Translations under genes and position numbers: made by a program
Assembly: GCF_001905005.1 (NCBI RefSeq)
Contig: NZ_LWKZ01000025.1
Coordinates: forward strand, 744,001-808,000
Origin: Streptomyces sp. CB02923
GTDB taxonomy: Bacteria > Actinomycetota > Actinomycetes > Streptomycetales > Streptomycetaceae
Direction of reading: 5' to 3'
DNA: 64,000 bases
In this document: piece by piece, positions 34,582-42,960 of the stretch
Position numbering within the stretch: position 1 is the stretch's first letter
Layout of the letters: every line of letters starts with the position of its first letter
The notes under the pieces: generated by a model
Database searches by the model: none
Told to the model about the DNA's origin: nothing
Seen by the model: the letters and a program-made list of their open reading frames with translations, nothing else

Positions 34582-35391
34582 TTACGGCACGGCCGTTGCC
34601 CCTTTGGCGAGGCCAGGCGGGCCAGCCGCCAATGCACGGAATTCGGCGGACAGAGACAGAGGGCCCAGGCGCGCCAAGAGGCTTAGTGCGCTGACCTCAC
34701 GGCCCCCTGCCCAGACTCCTGCCCCCGGGGTGCGGAATGGAGTGACGGTGACACCCCAGGCATCGAACAGGCTGGTCCTCAGATACCGCATACCGCCTGT
34801 GCCGCACAGGTACGTCGTTGCGCCGGTGGCAACAGCAAGGTCGACAAGACGCTCAGTCCGGTCCGGCCGGGAAGTCAGTGCGCTGCTGCGCAGGATGCGG
34901 CCGGGCCAGCCGAGGGCCTCCAGGAGTGCCTGGGTGGAGGCTTCGGCGACGGCGGCGGTTCTGCCGCTGGTGATGATCAAGTCGAGCACCGGGGTGAGAG
35001 CCGGCCGCAGAAGTAGCCAGTACGGGCTGGCTCCGTAGCAGTGTTGGAGAGTGTGCTGGATACGGCGGCGGGTTCGGACCGGGTCGACGATCTCCGCGTC
35101 GCGGATGGTGGTCGACCGGCCGTTGGGCAGGTGCGTGGGTAGGGAGAGCCACTGCCGCCGCGCCGGGTCGTTCAGGGCTGCCAGGCGGGCTCGGTGCTGG
35201 TAGTCGCGGCGGGCGAACTGTACGTCGTCGAGGACGATCCAGTAATCGGCGGCGAACAGCTTGGCGAGGGTGGACAGCCGCGGGAAGAAGTTGGGCTGAT
35301 GGATCGCGCACCGCCCGCCCGGCGGCGGCAGGTCAGGAGGCGAGGAGGCGGCTGTCGAAGCCGTCCTTGATGAGTGACCGGTAGGCGGCAT
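34582..35391 (-). CDS. WbqC-family protein
   Basis: A 269-residue protein with the WbqC hallmarks CAIHQPNFFPRLSTLAKLFAADYWIVLDDVQFARRDYQHRARL near residues 28-70. WbqC-family proteins occur in polysaccharide and modified-sugar clusters and next to aminotransferases, and their reaction is not settled. The only usable start (ATG at 35391) lies 59 bp inside the upstream YdcF gene, an unusually long overlap, so the first 25 residues may not be native. Last gene of the HTH-YdcF-WbqC operon. Confidence 0.78.
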   Translation of the reverse strand: MPPTGHSSRTASTAASSPPDLPPPGGRCAIHQPNFFPRLSTLAKLFAADYWIVLDDVQFARRDYQHRARLAALNDPARRQWLSLPTHLPNGRSTTIRDAEIVDPVRTRRRIQHTLQHCYGASPYWLLLRPALTPVLDLIITSGRTAAVAEASTQALLEALGWPGRILRSSALTSRPDRTERLVDLAVATGATTYLCGTGGMRYLRTSLFDAWGVTVTPFRTPGAGVWAGGREVSALSLLARLGPLSLSAEFRALAAGPPGLAKGATAVP

Positions 35392-36001
35392 GTACGTCCT
35401 CCGGGACGTCCTGCTCGATGGCGAAACCGAGCTTGGGGTACTCGATCACCCGCTGCATGTCGCCGACGAGCATGTCGGTGACGAATGCCTCGTCGCCGAT
35501 CGCCTTGAGGTAGTCGTCGAACTCCAGCGGTTCGGACGCGCACACCACCTCCACCTCGGGCCAGACCTTGCGGCAGGTGGCATAGGCACGTCGTTCCATG
35601 TACGGCATGGCGGTCAGCAGTACCGACTTCGGGGTGATGCCGGCGGCGGTCAGCACCTCGCGGGAGAAGGCGATGTTCTGGCCGGTGTTGGCAGCGTTCG
35701 GTTCGATCAGGACCGAGGTATCGGGGACGCCGAGTCCCAGGGCGTGCTCGCGGAAGTGGACGGCCTCGCCGCGCGGGAAGCGGGTGGCGGTGTTGGGGCT
35801 GTTCCCGCCGGTGAAGATCAGGGTCGGGAAGAGGCCGGCGTGGTAGAGCTCGGCGGTGAAGGCGGCGACGCGAAGATCGTGACTGCCCAGGCCGATGGCC
35901 ACATCGCAGGGCCTGAGCTGGTGGTGCATCTGGTGGAAGTCCCAGATGAGTTTCGCGTTGTGCCACTGGTCTTCGGTGATGGTCCGCTGCTTGTCCGTCA
36001 C
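35333..36001 (-). CDS. YdcF/SanA-family (DUF218) protein
   Basis: A 222-residue cytoplasmic DUF218 protein without the usual membrane anchor. Motifs: VAIGLGSHDLRVA, LIFTGGNSPNT, and EPNAANTGQNIAFSREVL (the E-x-x-A-x-N-T-x-x-N block). Family members bind nucleotides or act in envelope metabolism. A soluble form beside WbqC suggests a role in a small-molecule or glycan pathway, but this is inference. GTG at 36001 lies 13 bp after the regulator stop. Confidence 0.82.
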   Translation of the reverse strand: MTDKQRTITEDQWHNAKLIWDFHQMHHQLRPCDVAIGLGSHDLRVAAFTAELYHAGLFPTLIFTGGNSPNTATRFPRGEAVHFREHALGLGVPDTSVLIEPNAANTGQNIAFSREVLTAAGITPKSVLLTAMPYMERRAYATCRKVWPEVEVVCASEPLEFDDYLKAIGDEAFVTDMLVGDMQRVIEYPKLGFAIEQDVPEDVHAAYRSLIKDGFDSRLLAS

Positions 36002-36014
36002 TCGTTCTCCCTGG

Positions 36015-37115
36015 TCACCGTCGCCGGGGGCGGCCTGCCCCCTCGCTTGTGGTCCGGATGCCCTCGATGCTGCCCAGTTGGTGGCTCATGCCGTACTGGG
36101 CGGCGACCTTGGCGGCGCGGTCGAGGACCTGCAGTCCATCATTCCGGGTGGCCGGGTCGGAGAGCAGGATGTGACCGTGGGCGGTGTCCAGACGTACGCG
36201 TTGCATCGGTGAGTCGGTCGTGCCGGTGCGGCGGGCGATGTCGATGAAGTGCAGGGCTTGGGTGAGGTCGCCGGCGCCACGGTGAGCGAGGGCGAGCTTC
36301 TGGTGGGCCACTGACCAGTCGTCGGGTTCGGCCAGGTCTTCGAAGTCACGGGTGGCGGCCGTCATGACGCGGGAGGCGTAGTCGTGGTTGCCGTCCTTGC
36401 TCAGTGCGGTCCCCACCCACAGCCGGGCGCGGGCCCTGTCGCGGCGGGAGAGGCGGTCGTCTACGGCCAGGGTTTCGTAGTGGCGTGCGGCCAGTTCCAG
36501 GCGGCCCGACATCTCGGCGATCACCGCCAGGGACAGGTCGAGCTGTGCGATGCGGCGGGGGATGTCGAGCTGGGTGAACAGCGAGCGGGCGCCGGTGTAG
36601 GAGTGCTGGGCCGAGAGCGGGCCCAGCACGGCGCCTTGGTCTCGGTGCAGGTCGCCGCGCAAGGCGGTGGAGCGGGCGAAGAGGTACAGGCCCTTGTCGT
36701 CGAGCTCCGGTGGCTCGAAGCGCTCCAGCCAGCGGCTGAGCAGGTTGTCGGCGAAGGCGAAGTTCTGGCGGGAGAGGGCGACCACCACCCGGTCCAGGTC
36801 GTCGGTCCAGGACTCGTACTCCCAGGCCCGCGGGCCTGAAGCGGTGACGCGGCGCCCCAGCACCTGACCGGGGCGGCCGGCCTCCGACAGGAGGGTTTCG
36901 AAGCGCAGGTGCACCGCGGCGTCCGCACGGGCCAGGGCGGTGTCCAAGATGGCCTGGGTGTCCGGGCGGGGCTCGGTGGCGGTCAGGAGCTTGTCCCACT
37001 TGGCGACGGTACGGGCAGCGACCCCGAGATGTTCGGCCAGGGCCCGCACGCTCATCCGCAGGGCGAGGCGCAGGGCGTGGGCCTCCAGCCCGGTCCAGTG
37101 GTGCACGGTCGCCAC
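36015..37115 (-). CDS. HTH transcriptional regulator with TPR-like C-terminus
   Basis: A 366-residue regulator. The N-terminal helix-turn-helix is RLALRMSVRALAEHLGVAARTVAKW (about 14-40). The rest is helical and repeat-like (ARSLFTQLDIPRRIAQLDLSLAVIAEMSGRLELAARHYETLA), resembling the tetratricopeptide regions of Streptomyces regulators that sense peptides or small molecules. AAAGGAG precedes the GTG at 37115. It heads the YdcF-WbqC operon and is divergent from the resolvase-like gene, with 186 bp between. Confidence 0.82.
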   Translation of the reverse strand: MATVHHWTGLEAHALRLALRMSVRALAEHLGVAARTVAKWDKLLTATEPRPDTQAILDTALARADAAVHLRFETLLSEAGRPGQVLGRRVTASGPRAWEYESWTDDLDRVVVALSRQNFAFADNLLSRWLERFEPPELDDKGLYLFARSTALRGDLHRDQGAVLGPLSAQHSYTGARSLFTQLDIPRRIAQLDLSLAVIAEMSGRLELAARHYETLAVDDRLSRRDRARARLWVGTALSKDGNHDYASRVMTAATRDFEDLAEPDDWSVAHQKLALAHRGAGDLTQALHFIDIARRTGTTDSPMQRVRLDTAHGHILLSDPATRNDGLQVLDRAAKVAAQYGMSHQLGSIEGIRTTSEGAGRPRRR

Positions 37116-37301
37116 GCGTTGCTCCTTTCCGGACAGCATGGAAGCACGCGGCACGGGTGCGGGGGCACGCAAGTGCAACGGAAGTACAACAGCCGGTCAT
37201 ACCCCGTCGGTCGGGTGCGGGCCACTCTCGAAGGGCCGGCCGGAACCTCGCGGTCCGCCCCGGTGTCTCCCCGCCCTCCGCATCCTTGGACGGTCACGCA
37301 T

Positions 37302-37725
37302 ATGGAACCTCTCACGGAGCACCGCCCGGTGAACGGCCCGCTCGTTTACGGCTTCCTGAGGCTCGCCCCCGCAGCCACCGCCCGGCAGACCGCTCTGACC
37401 GATGCCCTCGCGGAGTACTGCCGCAGCCACGAACTGGTGCTGGGCGGGCTGTTCATCGAGCGTGAGTCGGGTGCGTGCACACGTACTGCGGCCTTCACCG
37501 GCCTCCTGGACGCGCTGGCCCTGCCGGACGCCTACGCCGTCGTACTCCCCGCAGCCTCCCACTTGGGCCCCAGGCCGATAGCGGCCGAACGCAAGCGGCA
37601 GATCACCGGATCGGGGGGGAGCCCGTCTGCTGCTGATTCGCAGCGGCAAGGCTGCCCAACGCCGAACGAAGCCGTCCTGGGAACGTGATCCACACCCCAC
37701 ACCGGCCCAGGACGCCGAAACATGA
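37302..37725 (+). pseudogene. Small resolvase-N-domain-like protein, frameshifted
   Basis: The intact frame (37302-37688, 128 aa) begins MEPLTEHRPVNGPLVYGFLRLAPAATARQ. It resembles the N-terminal catalytic fold of serine recombinases (VYGFLRL, LALPDAYAVVLPAASHLGP) but has no obvious catalytic Ser and no DNA-binding domain, as in small Streptomyces paralogues. A run of seven Gs at 37613-37619 shifts the frame. With six Gs it continues GSGGARLLLIRSG and stops at 37725, overlapping the next start by ATGA. The coupling strongly suggests that the longer form is ancestral. Sequencing error, recent mutation or slippage control are all possible. Confidence 0.6.
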
Positions 37726-38144
37726 GGCTCCCCATGCCCGACTCCGCACGTAGAACGTTCCCCGCCGTTCCCGAGTCCGTCGGCCGGGCCCGCAGCTTCG
37801 TCGACCGCACCCTGGCCCTCTGGGAGCTGGATGGAAGGGCCGACGATGTTCGCCTGTGCGTCTCCGAGCTGGCCACCAACGCTGTCACCCACGGCACGGT
37901 CCCTGGCCATGGCTTCACCGTGACAGTGACCGCCGAGGACGACGCCGTCTGCATCGAAGTCGGTGACCCCAGTTCCCGTCGCCTACGGCTATGCCACCCC
38001 ACCAGCGAGGACACCGTCGGCCGCGGCCTGCATCTGCTCGGGGCTCTCAGCGACGAATGGGGCGTGACCGAGCACGACACGGTCGGCAAGACCGTCTGGT
38101 CCCGCTTCAAGACCACCCCGGCACCGAAGAAGGCACCATGCTGA
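37722..38144 (+). CDS. ATP-binding protein, RsbW-like anti-sigma kinase fold
   Basis: A 140-residue HATPase_c_2 protein. The N box is LCVSELATNAVTHG and the G1/G2 region GRGLHLLGALSDEWGV. Such single-domain proteins are abundant in Streptomyces. They act as anti-sigma factors/kinases or as partners of XRE/DUF397 regulators. The ATG overlaps the stop of the reconstructed upstream gene and its own stop overlaps the next gene by 7 nt, giving a three-gene operon. Confidence 0.85.
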   Translation: MRLPMPDSARRTFPAVPESVGRARSFVDRTLALWELDGRADDVRLCVSELATNAVTHGTVPGHGFTVTVTAEDDAVCIEVGDPSSRRLRLCHPTSEDTVGRGLHLLGALSDEWGVTEHDTVGKTVWSRFKTTPAPKKAPC

Positions 38145-38620
38145 CCACCTGCACCCCACCGACCATCACCGCTCCCGGTCCGGGCCTCCTGGCCGCACTG
38201 GGCGCCTGGACGTGGCTCGGCCTCGACCCGGCCGACACCCCGCTCGCCCATCTCCTCCTGGCCCACCCTCCAGGCCGCACCGCCCGCGAAACACCGGCAG
38301 TCATCGAGGTACGAATGCGACGTATCGCCGATGCCCTGGGCGGCCTGGCCACGCCGCAAGAACGCGTCCCGAACCTGGGCGCCAAGCTCCTCATGGTGAA
38401 CCCAACGACGGTCCTGCTGCGCTTCGACGGCACCCGCTACGGCGTACGGCTACCGGTCCGCCCCGGCTGGGCCCAGCACGTCCGCCGCAACGGCCAGGCT
38501 GTGATCACCGTCGGACTGGCACCACTGTCGCGAAGCGCCGACCTGGCCGATGTAGACGCCTACTTGAATGCCACGCTCGCCTGTAGCGACCTCCTGTTCG
38601 GTGTCGTCTGCCCAGCCTGA
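38138..38620 (+). CDS. Hypothetical protein (160 aa)
   Basis: Not recognised. The first third is hydrophobic and Pro-rich (TITAPGPGLLAALGAWTWLGLDPADTPLAHLLLAH). The rest is mixed alpha/beta with VIEVRMRRIADALGGL and TTVLLRFDGTRYGVRLPVRPGWAQHV. No signal peptide or metal motif. It overlaps the ATP-binding gene by 7 nt, so it is translationally coupled and probably works with it. Confidence 0.65.
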   Translation: MLTTCTPPTITAPGPGLLAALGAWTWLGLDPADTPLAHLLLAHPPGRTARETPAVIEVRMRRIADALGGLATPQERVPNLGAKLLMVNPTTVLLRFDGTRYGVRLPVRPGWAQHVRRNGQAVITVGLAPLSRSADLADVDAYLNATLACSDLLFGVVCPA

Positions 38621-38670
38621 GTACCGATCGAATCGAACAGCCAGGCGCAGGACTGTGAGCACCAGCTACT

Positions 38671-39813
38671 TCATTGCGCCGCGTCCTCCGGTGCTTCTAC
38701 TGCGTACGGGTGGACGTACCGGCCCTCGTTGAAGGGAGTGAACCACGAGCCGATCGCCATGGGCGTGACACCGAAAGCCTCTCCTGCCGCGTCTTCGCCG
38801 ATCTCATCCACCGAGTCGTCGTACAGCCACTCGTGGTCCATGTCCTCGTAGACGTTCTCGGCGAATGCTTCAAGGGCCGCTGCCACACCTTCATCCATGA
38901 GACCGAACGTCTCCAGACTGACGTTCGCCTCGCGCAGCAGAAGTCTCAGGGCGAGCTCCTCCGCGAGACAGCTGAGCTGCTGGAAACTCCCGTGCGTGAA
39001 GCGGGTGGTCATGGCGATCGCCGTCACCAGGAAGCGGCGTGCGAAGTGCGCGTCGTACTCAGGGGCGTAACGGTCGGGAAGCTCCTCCAGCAACCACAGC
39101 GGCCTCTCGCACTCAGCGACGTTGCTGCGCGTCTGGGTGAGGGTCTGCACGTCCTGGAAGAGTTCGTCCACCAGCAGATGGGCCCCGTACACCAGAGCGC
39201 CGGCGGCCAGCTTGGCATCTTCCGGCAGTACTCCGGCCTCTACGTCCTCCTCTTCGCCGTCCTCGTCCTCGGGGTCGAGCACGCCGAACATGACCGGCGG
39301 GAAGGAGCGCAGCTCAGCGGACATGGTCAGCATCCGGCTCCGGACGGCCTGCGCCTCTGCTTCCGCGTCGTAATCGTCCTGGCCGTCGCTGTCGCCGCTT
39401 CTCGTGGCATGGTGGGCCTTACGAGCGGCTGCGTCGGTCGGCGGAGTGTCGGGGCCGTCGGCGGCGTCGAGGCTCTCCTGGGTCAGCTGCGGGTGCAGCT
39501 GAACCTCGCACCGGTCGATTGTCCACTCGGCCAGGAGCTCGCTGCGCTCCAGCAGCTCGCCCACCACCGACTGCACCGAGTCCTCGGCGAACTCCAGCGC
39601 CGGAGCATCAACGAAGATCGTCAGTAGCGCCCCGCCCGGATGAACGGCCACGATCGACTCAAAGATGTCGACCTCCATACCGTCCGGCCCCTCGATGCCT
39701 TCCACGGCGCTGATTCCCTTTTCGAGGAGTGCCACAGCGCCGGCTCGTTGCAGCGCGTCCATCTCGGGAGATCCGACCGGGATGCTGGTGTCCACCGTCA
39801 CGGCGTAAGTCAC
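38671..39813 (-). CDS. Acidic hypothetical protein (380 aa)
   Basis: Not recognised. An N-terminal domain (about 1-105, VDTSIPVGSPEMDALQRAGAVALLEKG...LLTIFVDAPALEFAEDSVQSVVGELLERS) looks like a small alpha/beta unit. A Ser/Asp/Glu-rich linker (about 115-205) follows, then an all-helical C-terminal domain (ALVYGAHLLVDELFQDV...REANVSLETFGLMDEG). Very acidic overall, with no signal peptide. GTG at 39813 has GAGGG upstream. It stands alone on the minus strand inside the island; the 246 bp before the next gene are featureless. Confidence 0.65.
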   Translation of the reverse strand: MTYAVTVDTSIPVGSPEMDALQRAGAVALLEKGISAVEGIEGPDGMEVDIFESIVAVHPGGALLTIFVDAPALEFAEDSVQSVVGELLERSELLAEWTIDRCEVQLHPQLTQESLDAADGPDTPPTDAAARKAHHATRSGDSDGQDDYDAEAEAQAVRSRMLTMSAELRSFPPVMFGVLDPEDEDGEEEDVEAGVLPEDAKLAAGALVYGAHLLVDELFQDVQTLTQTRSNVAECERPLWLLEELPDRYAPEYDAHFARRFLVTAIAMTTRFTHGSFQQLSCLAEELALRLLLREANVSLETFGLMDEGVAAALEAFAENVYEDMDHEWLYDDSVDEIGEDAAGEAFGVTPMAIGSWFTPFNEGRYVHPYAVEAPEDAAQ

Positions 39814-40059
39814 GCCCTCAGCGTGCCAGGGCCGCGCAGGGGCACGGAGCGAAATCTGCCAGCTCGTCACTGCCTTGTGCTCGCGACGGTCATCGTCCGA
39901 CCGCGGGAGCATGTACGCATCGCGACCGCGGCCGCCGCCTGCTTGTCAGTTTCTGCCGTGTCCGCGACCTCTTTCCGTAGCCGAGGTTGTTCGACGTGCG
40001 GCCTCGCAAGCGAAGGCGTGCCAGGCCGCAAGCCGGGGCGGATTGACGGGTTCCGAGGG

Positions 40060-41765
40060 TTATCGGGTCCTGAAGCGGCGGAAGAGGTTCCGGGCCACGT
40101 ACACCCCCGGGCCGCCGAAGCCGACGATGTCGACGCGCCCGTCACCGGTGATGTCGGCGAGGAAGCGGGGGTGGCGGTCGACCCGCCAGCCGCCGGCGTC
40201 CTCGTTGTACCCGAACCCCCGGCACACCAACTGGGGCTGCTCGAACTGACCGTCACCGCGACTGTGCGACACCCAGACCCCCTCGTCGCCGAAGCCGATG
40301 ATGTCCGGTTTGCCGTCGCCGGTGGCGTCGGCGAGGAACCGGAGGTGCTTCCTGCTTGTCCACTTCTGGGCGAGCCCGAAGTCGTTCAGGACGAGCTTCG
40401 CGGGCTCGAAGGTGCCGTCGCCGCGGCCGCGTGAGACGACGACGCCCAGCGGGCCGAATCCGACGATGTCCGGTGCTCCGTCACCGGTGGTCTTGATCAG
40501 GAACCGGGGGTGTTCCTCGACCGAGGTCCACCCCTGGTCGACTCCGAAGTCGTCAAGGACGTACAAGGGGTCGGCGAACGTCCCGTCCTCGTCCTGGAGT
40601 GATACCCAGACGCCGTCGTCGTGGCAGCCGACGATGTCGAGCCTGCCGTCACCGGTGGTGTCGGCGAGGAAGCGAGGGTGCTTGTCGGCAAGCCAGCCAC
40701 CTGCCTGCTCGCCGTGTCCGAACGATGTGACGGCGGGCTCGCCGTCCGCGGGCGCGAACGCCCCTGCTCGTCCCGAGGGGCCACCCGGACACCGTCAGCG
40801 CAAAGCACGACGACATCGGGCTTGCCGTCGCCCGTCATGTCCACGAGGGTCCACAGATCCTCGGGGCTCGTGGAGGGTACGGGTGGGTGCAGGACGCGCT
40901 CTTCGTCGTCGAACGTGCCGTCGCCTCTGCTGGACGACGCCACGGCTCCCTCCACGGGCTTGAGCCCTACGATGTCCGCCCGCCCTGCTCCCGTGGTGTC
41001 GGCGAGGAACCGCGCACCGGCCCCGGCCCACCACCCCGGTTGCCCGCCGGGGAATGGGGTATCCCCTGCTCGAGCGAAGCCGAGAGCTTGGGGAAGGGTG
41101 GCCCCTTCGCTCTTCCACTCTCCGGCGTCCTCGTCGCTGCCGAACTGCTCAAGGACCAGGAGCATGTCGCTGAAGGAGGGCGTCGCGTCCGGCGCGGGTC
41201 GCAACGCGGTCGAGCGGGCCAGCCGCCAGGACTGGCGGCCGTTCCAGTGACTCAGTGGTGCCCAGCGCAGCACGGGATCGCTGGTGCGCTCGGGCTCGGC
41301 CGGGACGAACCGCCACCGCTGGCTCTCCGCGCTGTCATCGTGCGCGCGCAGAATGATCCGGGTGCCGTCCTCGTCGGGGTCGGCGAGGTCGAGAACGGTG
41401 TCGTCGGCCGCGCCCTCGATGAAGTAGAGGCCCGCTCCGCCCTCAACAGGGACGACGCGCCACTGCTGGCTCTCGTTGCCGTCGGAGGCGTCCCACTCGC
41501 GCACGCCGCCGTCTGCGGCGGCGGGGTTGTCGAGTACCTTGCCGCTGACCGCGTTGCGGATCACATATGTCTGGTCGTCCGGTGCCTGCTCGCCTTGCGT
41601 GGCTTGTACGGGGGCGAGCTGCCACTGCTCCGGGCTCGGGCCGCCATCGGGGAAGTCGCGGACTACGAGCGCCCCGTCCGCGCTCGGCGCGGCCTTGGCG
41701 CCGAGGGTCTTCCCCGTGGCGGCGTTGACGATCTCCAGCTTCAGTTCTTCCGTGGGCACGGGCAT
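40060..41765 (-). pseudogene. RICIN-type lectin / FG-GAP repeat protein, frameshifted
   Basis: Two overlapping frames make one protein of about 568 residues if a single base is restored between 40756 and 40763. Frame 1 ends GVRVAPRDEQGR before nonsense. Frame 2 resumes FAPADGEPAVTSFGHGEQAGGWLADKHPRF and runs to the stop. Residues 1-160 form a ricin-type beta-trefoil with QxW motifs (EQWQL, QQWRV, QRWRF). The rest is six or seven FG-GAP/VCBS propeller blades (TTGDGAPDIVGFG, DATGDGKPDIIGFGD, DITGDGRVDIVGFGG). There is no signal peptide. ATG at 41765 has GGAAGAGG upstream. Carbohydrate or cell-surface binding is inferred from the folds. Confidence 0.75.
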
Positions 41766-41832
41766 CGTGGTGCCTCTTCCAGGCGGTACGGGCGTTGGCT
41801 CGGGACGGGCTCGGCGCGACGGTCGCCGCGGA

Positions 41833-42552
41833 TCACGTGAAGACGTGGTGGTAGGGGACACTCCACTCGCTGGGCAGCCGCGGGTAGAAGGTGTTGATGA
41901 CCGTCCCGGTGAAGTCCCCGCCCCAGTTGTAGGTGAGACGCACCTCGCTGTCGGCCGTCACCGCATGGTCCTTGAACCCGAGGATGGCGTCGGGGTGGGT
42001 GATCGGCACGAACGTGATCCCGCCCCACGGCGTCACCGTCACGACCCAGAGCTGGGTGTCCTCCGGCGCGCCGTTCTTCCCGCGCCATTTGTCGCCGACC
42101 TCGTCGGGCAGGCCGACCTGGACGGTGTCGGCCGTACTCTTCGGGGCCTCCTGGTGAGCGGTGACGCGCCTGCGCTGCGGCTTCGGCGCGCCGTCGTCGC
42201 CGCGGCCCGCGTCGGCTTCGCCTGTGCCGGCAGGTTCGGGCGACACCTGGCCCGCGGCGCTCTCGATGTAGTACAGCGGTCGCTGCCCGAAGAAGCCGCC
42301 GGGGGTGATGTACCAGAGGTGGCCCTGCGCCTCCTTGGTGTCCGGGTCGAGCGCCGTGGCCAGCTGGACGCCCTTGTCGTGGCTGGCCTCCGTCAGCTCG
42401 GCGGGCCGCAGGTAGCCGCCGTTGAAGGCGTGGACGAGCATGACCGGCCGGTTTTCGAGCAGTGCCGCCACGATTGCGTTGTCGTAGCTGTTCACCGCCA
42501 CTGGTCCGCCGACCACCAAATTCGACATCGCCGTGCGTTCTTGGGTGTACAT
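41833..42552 (-). CDS. Hypothetical lectin-like protein (239 aa)
   Basis: Not assigned to a family. The first half has trefoil-like character (VMLVHAFNGGYLRPAELTEASHDKGVQLATALDPDTKEAQGHLWYITPGGFFGQRPLYYIES). A charged linker with basic RRRVTAHQE separates it from a beta-rich second half (WVVTVTPWGGITFVPITHPD, VRLTYNWGGDFTGTVINTFYPR). No signal peptide. It lies 67 bp upstream of the RICIN/FG-GAP gene on the same strand and is probably co-transcribed. The ATG at 42552 has GGTGGGG upstream. A second ATG at 42528 is in frame. Confidence 0.7.
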   Translation of the reverse strand: MYTQERTAMSNLVVGGPVAVNSYDNAIVAALLENRPVMLVHAFNGGYLRPAELTEASHDKGVQLATALDPDTKEAQGHLWYITPGGFFGQRPLYYIESAAGQVSPEPAGTGEADAGRGDDGAPKPQRRRVTAHQEAPKSTADTVQVGLPDEVGDKWRGKNGAPEDTQLWVVTVTPWGGITFVPITHPDAILGFKDHAVTADSEVRLTYNWGGDFTGTVINTFYPRLPSEWSVPYHHVFT

Positions 42553-42960
42553 AGCGAAAACCCCACCTGTTCCGAATCTGGAGAACAATGCGCCGGACGC
42601 TCTTTTTCGAGCGAAATTGACAGGCTTGATCGCCCTCAATTAAGAGGTCCCAGGAAGCGATTGGATGGCCGGATCGAATACCCTCGCCTGCGTCAACAGT
42701 CAGGTCACAGTACTCGCAGGAAGGACTGTGAAGATGCATCGATCGGGCGGCTGACAGCACTGCAACATACCGCTGTTGTCTGCCAGTTGAGAACGGCCAC
42801 CGAGCCTTTACCGCTCGATTGGGTGAATGTGCAGAGGTGCCGTTTGGGTGATGGGGTACGTGGTAATTTCGGTTATCGGGACATTCGCATTCGGAACATG
42901 CACGGATGCCATTTTCCGCATCACCGAGCCCAGTCCGACCGGATCAGTCGAGGACGGGAA
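42553..42960. promoter_or_regulatory. Divergent promoter region of the lectin / pore-former set
   Basis: A 408-bp gap between the two divergent halves of the cargo set, noticeably AT-richer than the genes. TTGACA (42617-42622) with TAAGAG (42641-42646) at 18 bp is a candidate plus-strand promoter about 300 bp before the pore-former ATG. I see no clear shared operator. No credible coding region. Confidence 0.45.

Noticed and set aside
37302..37688. A functional serine recombinase for the island
   Set aside because: The protein is only a resolvase-N-domain-like module without an evident catalytic Ser or DNA-binding domain, and lies mid-island. The tyrosine recombinase remnant beside attL is the better integrase candidate.
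38671..39813. Assigning a function to the acidic 380-residue island protein
   Set aside because: No recognisable motif beyond charge pattern and helix propensity; any name would be invented.
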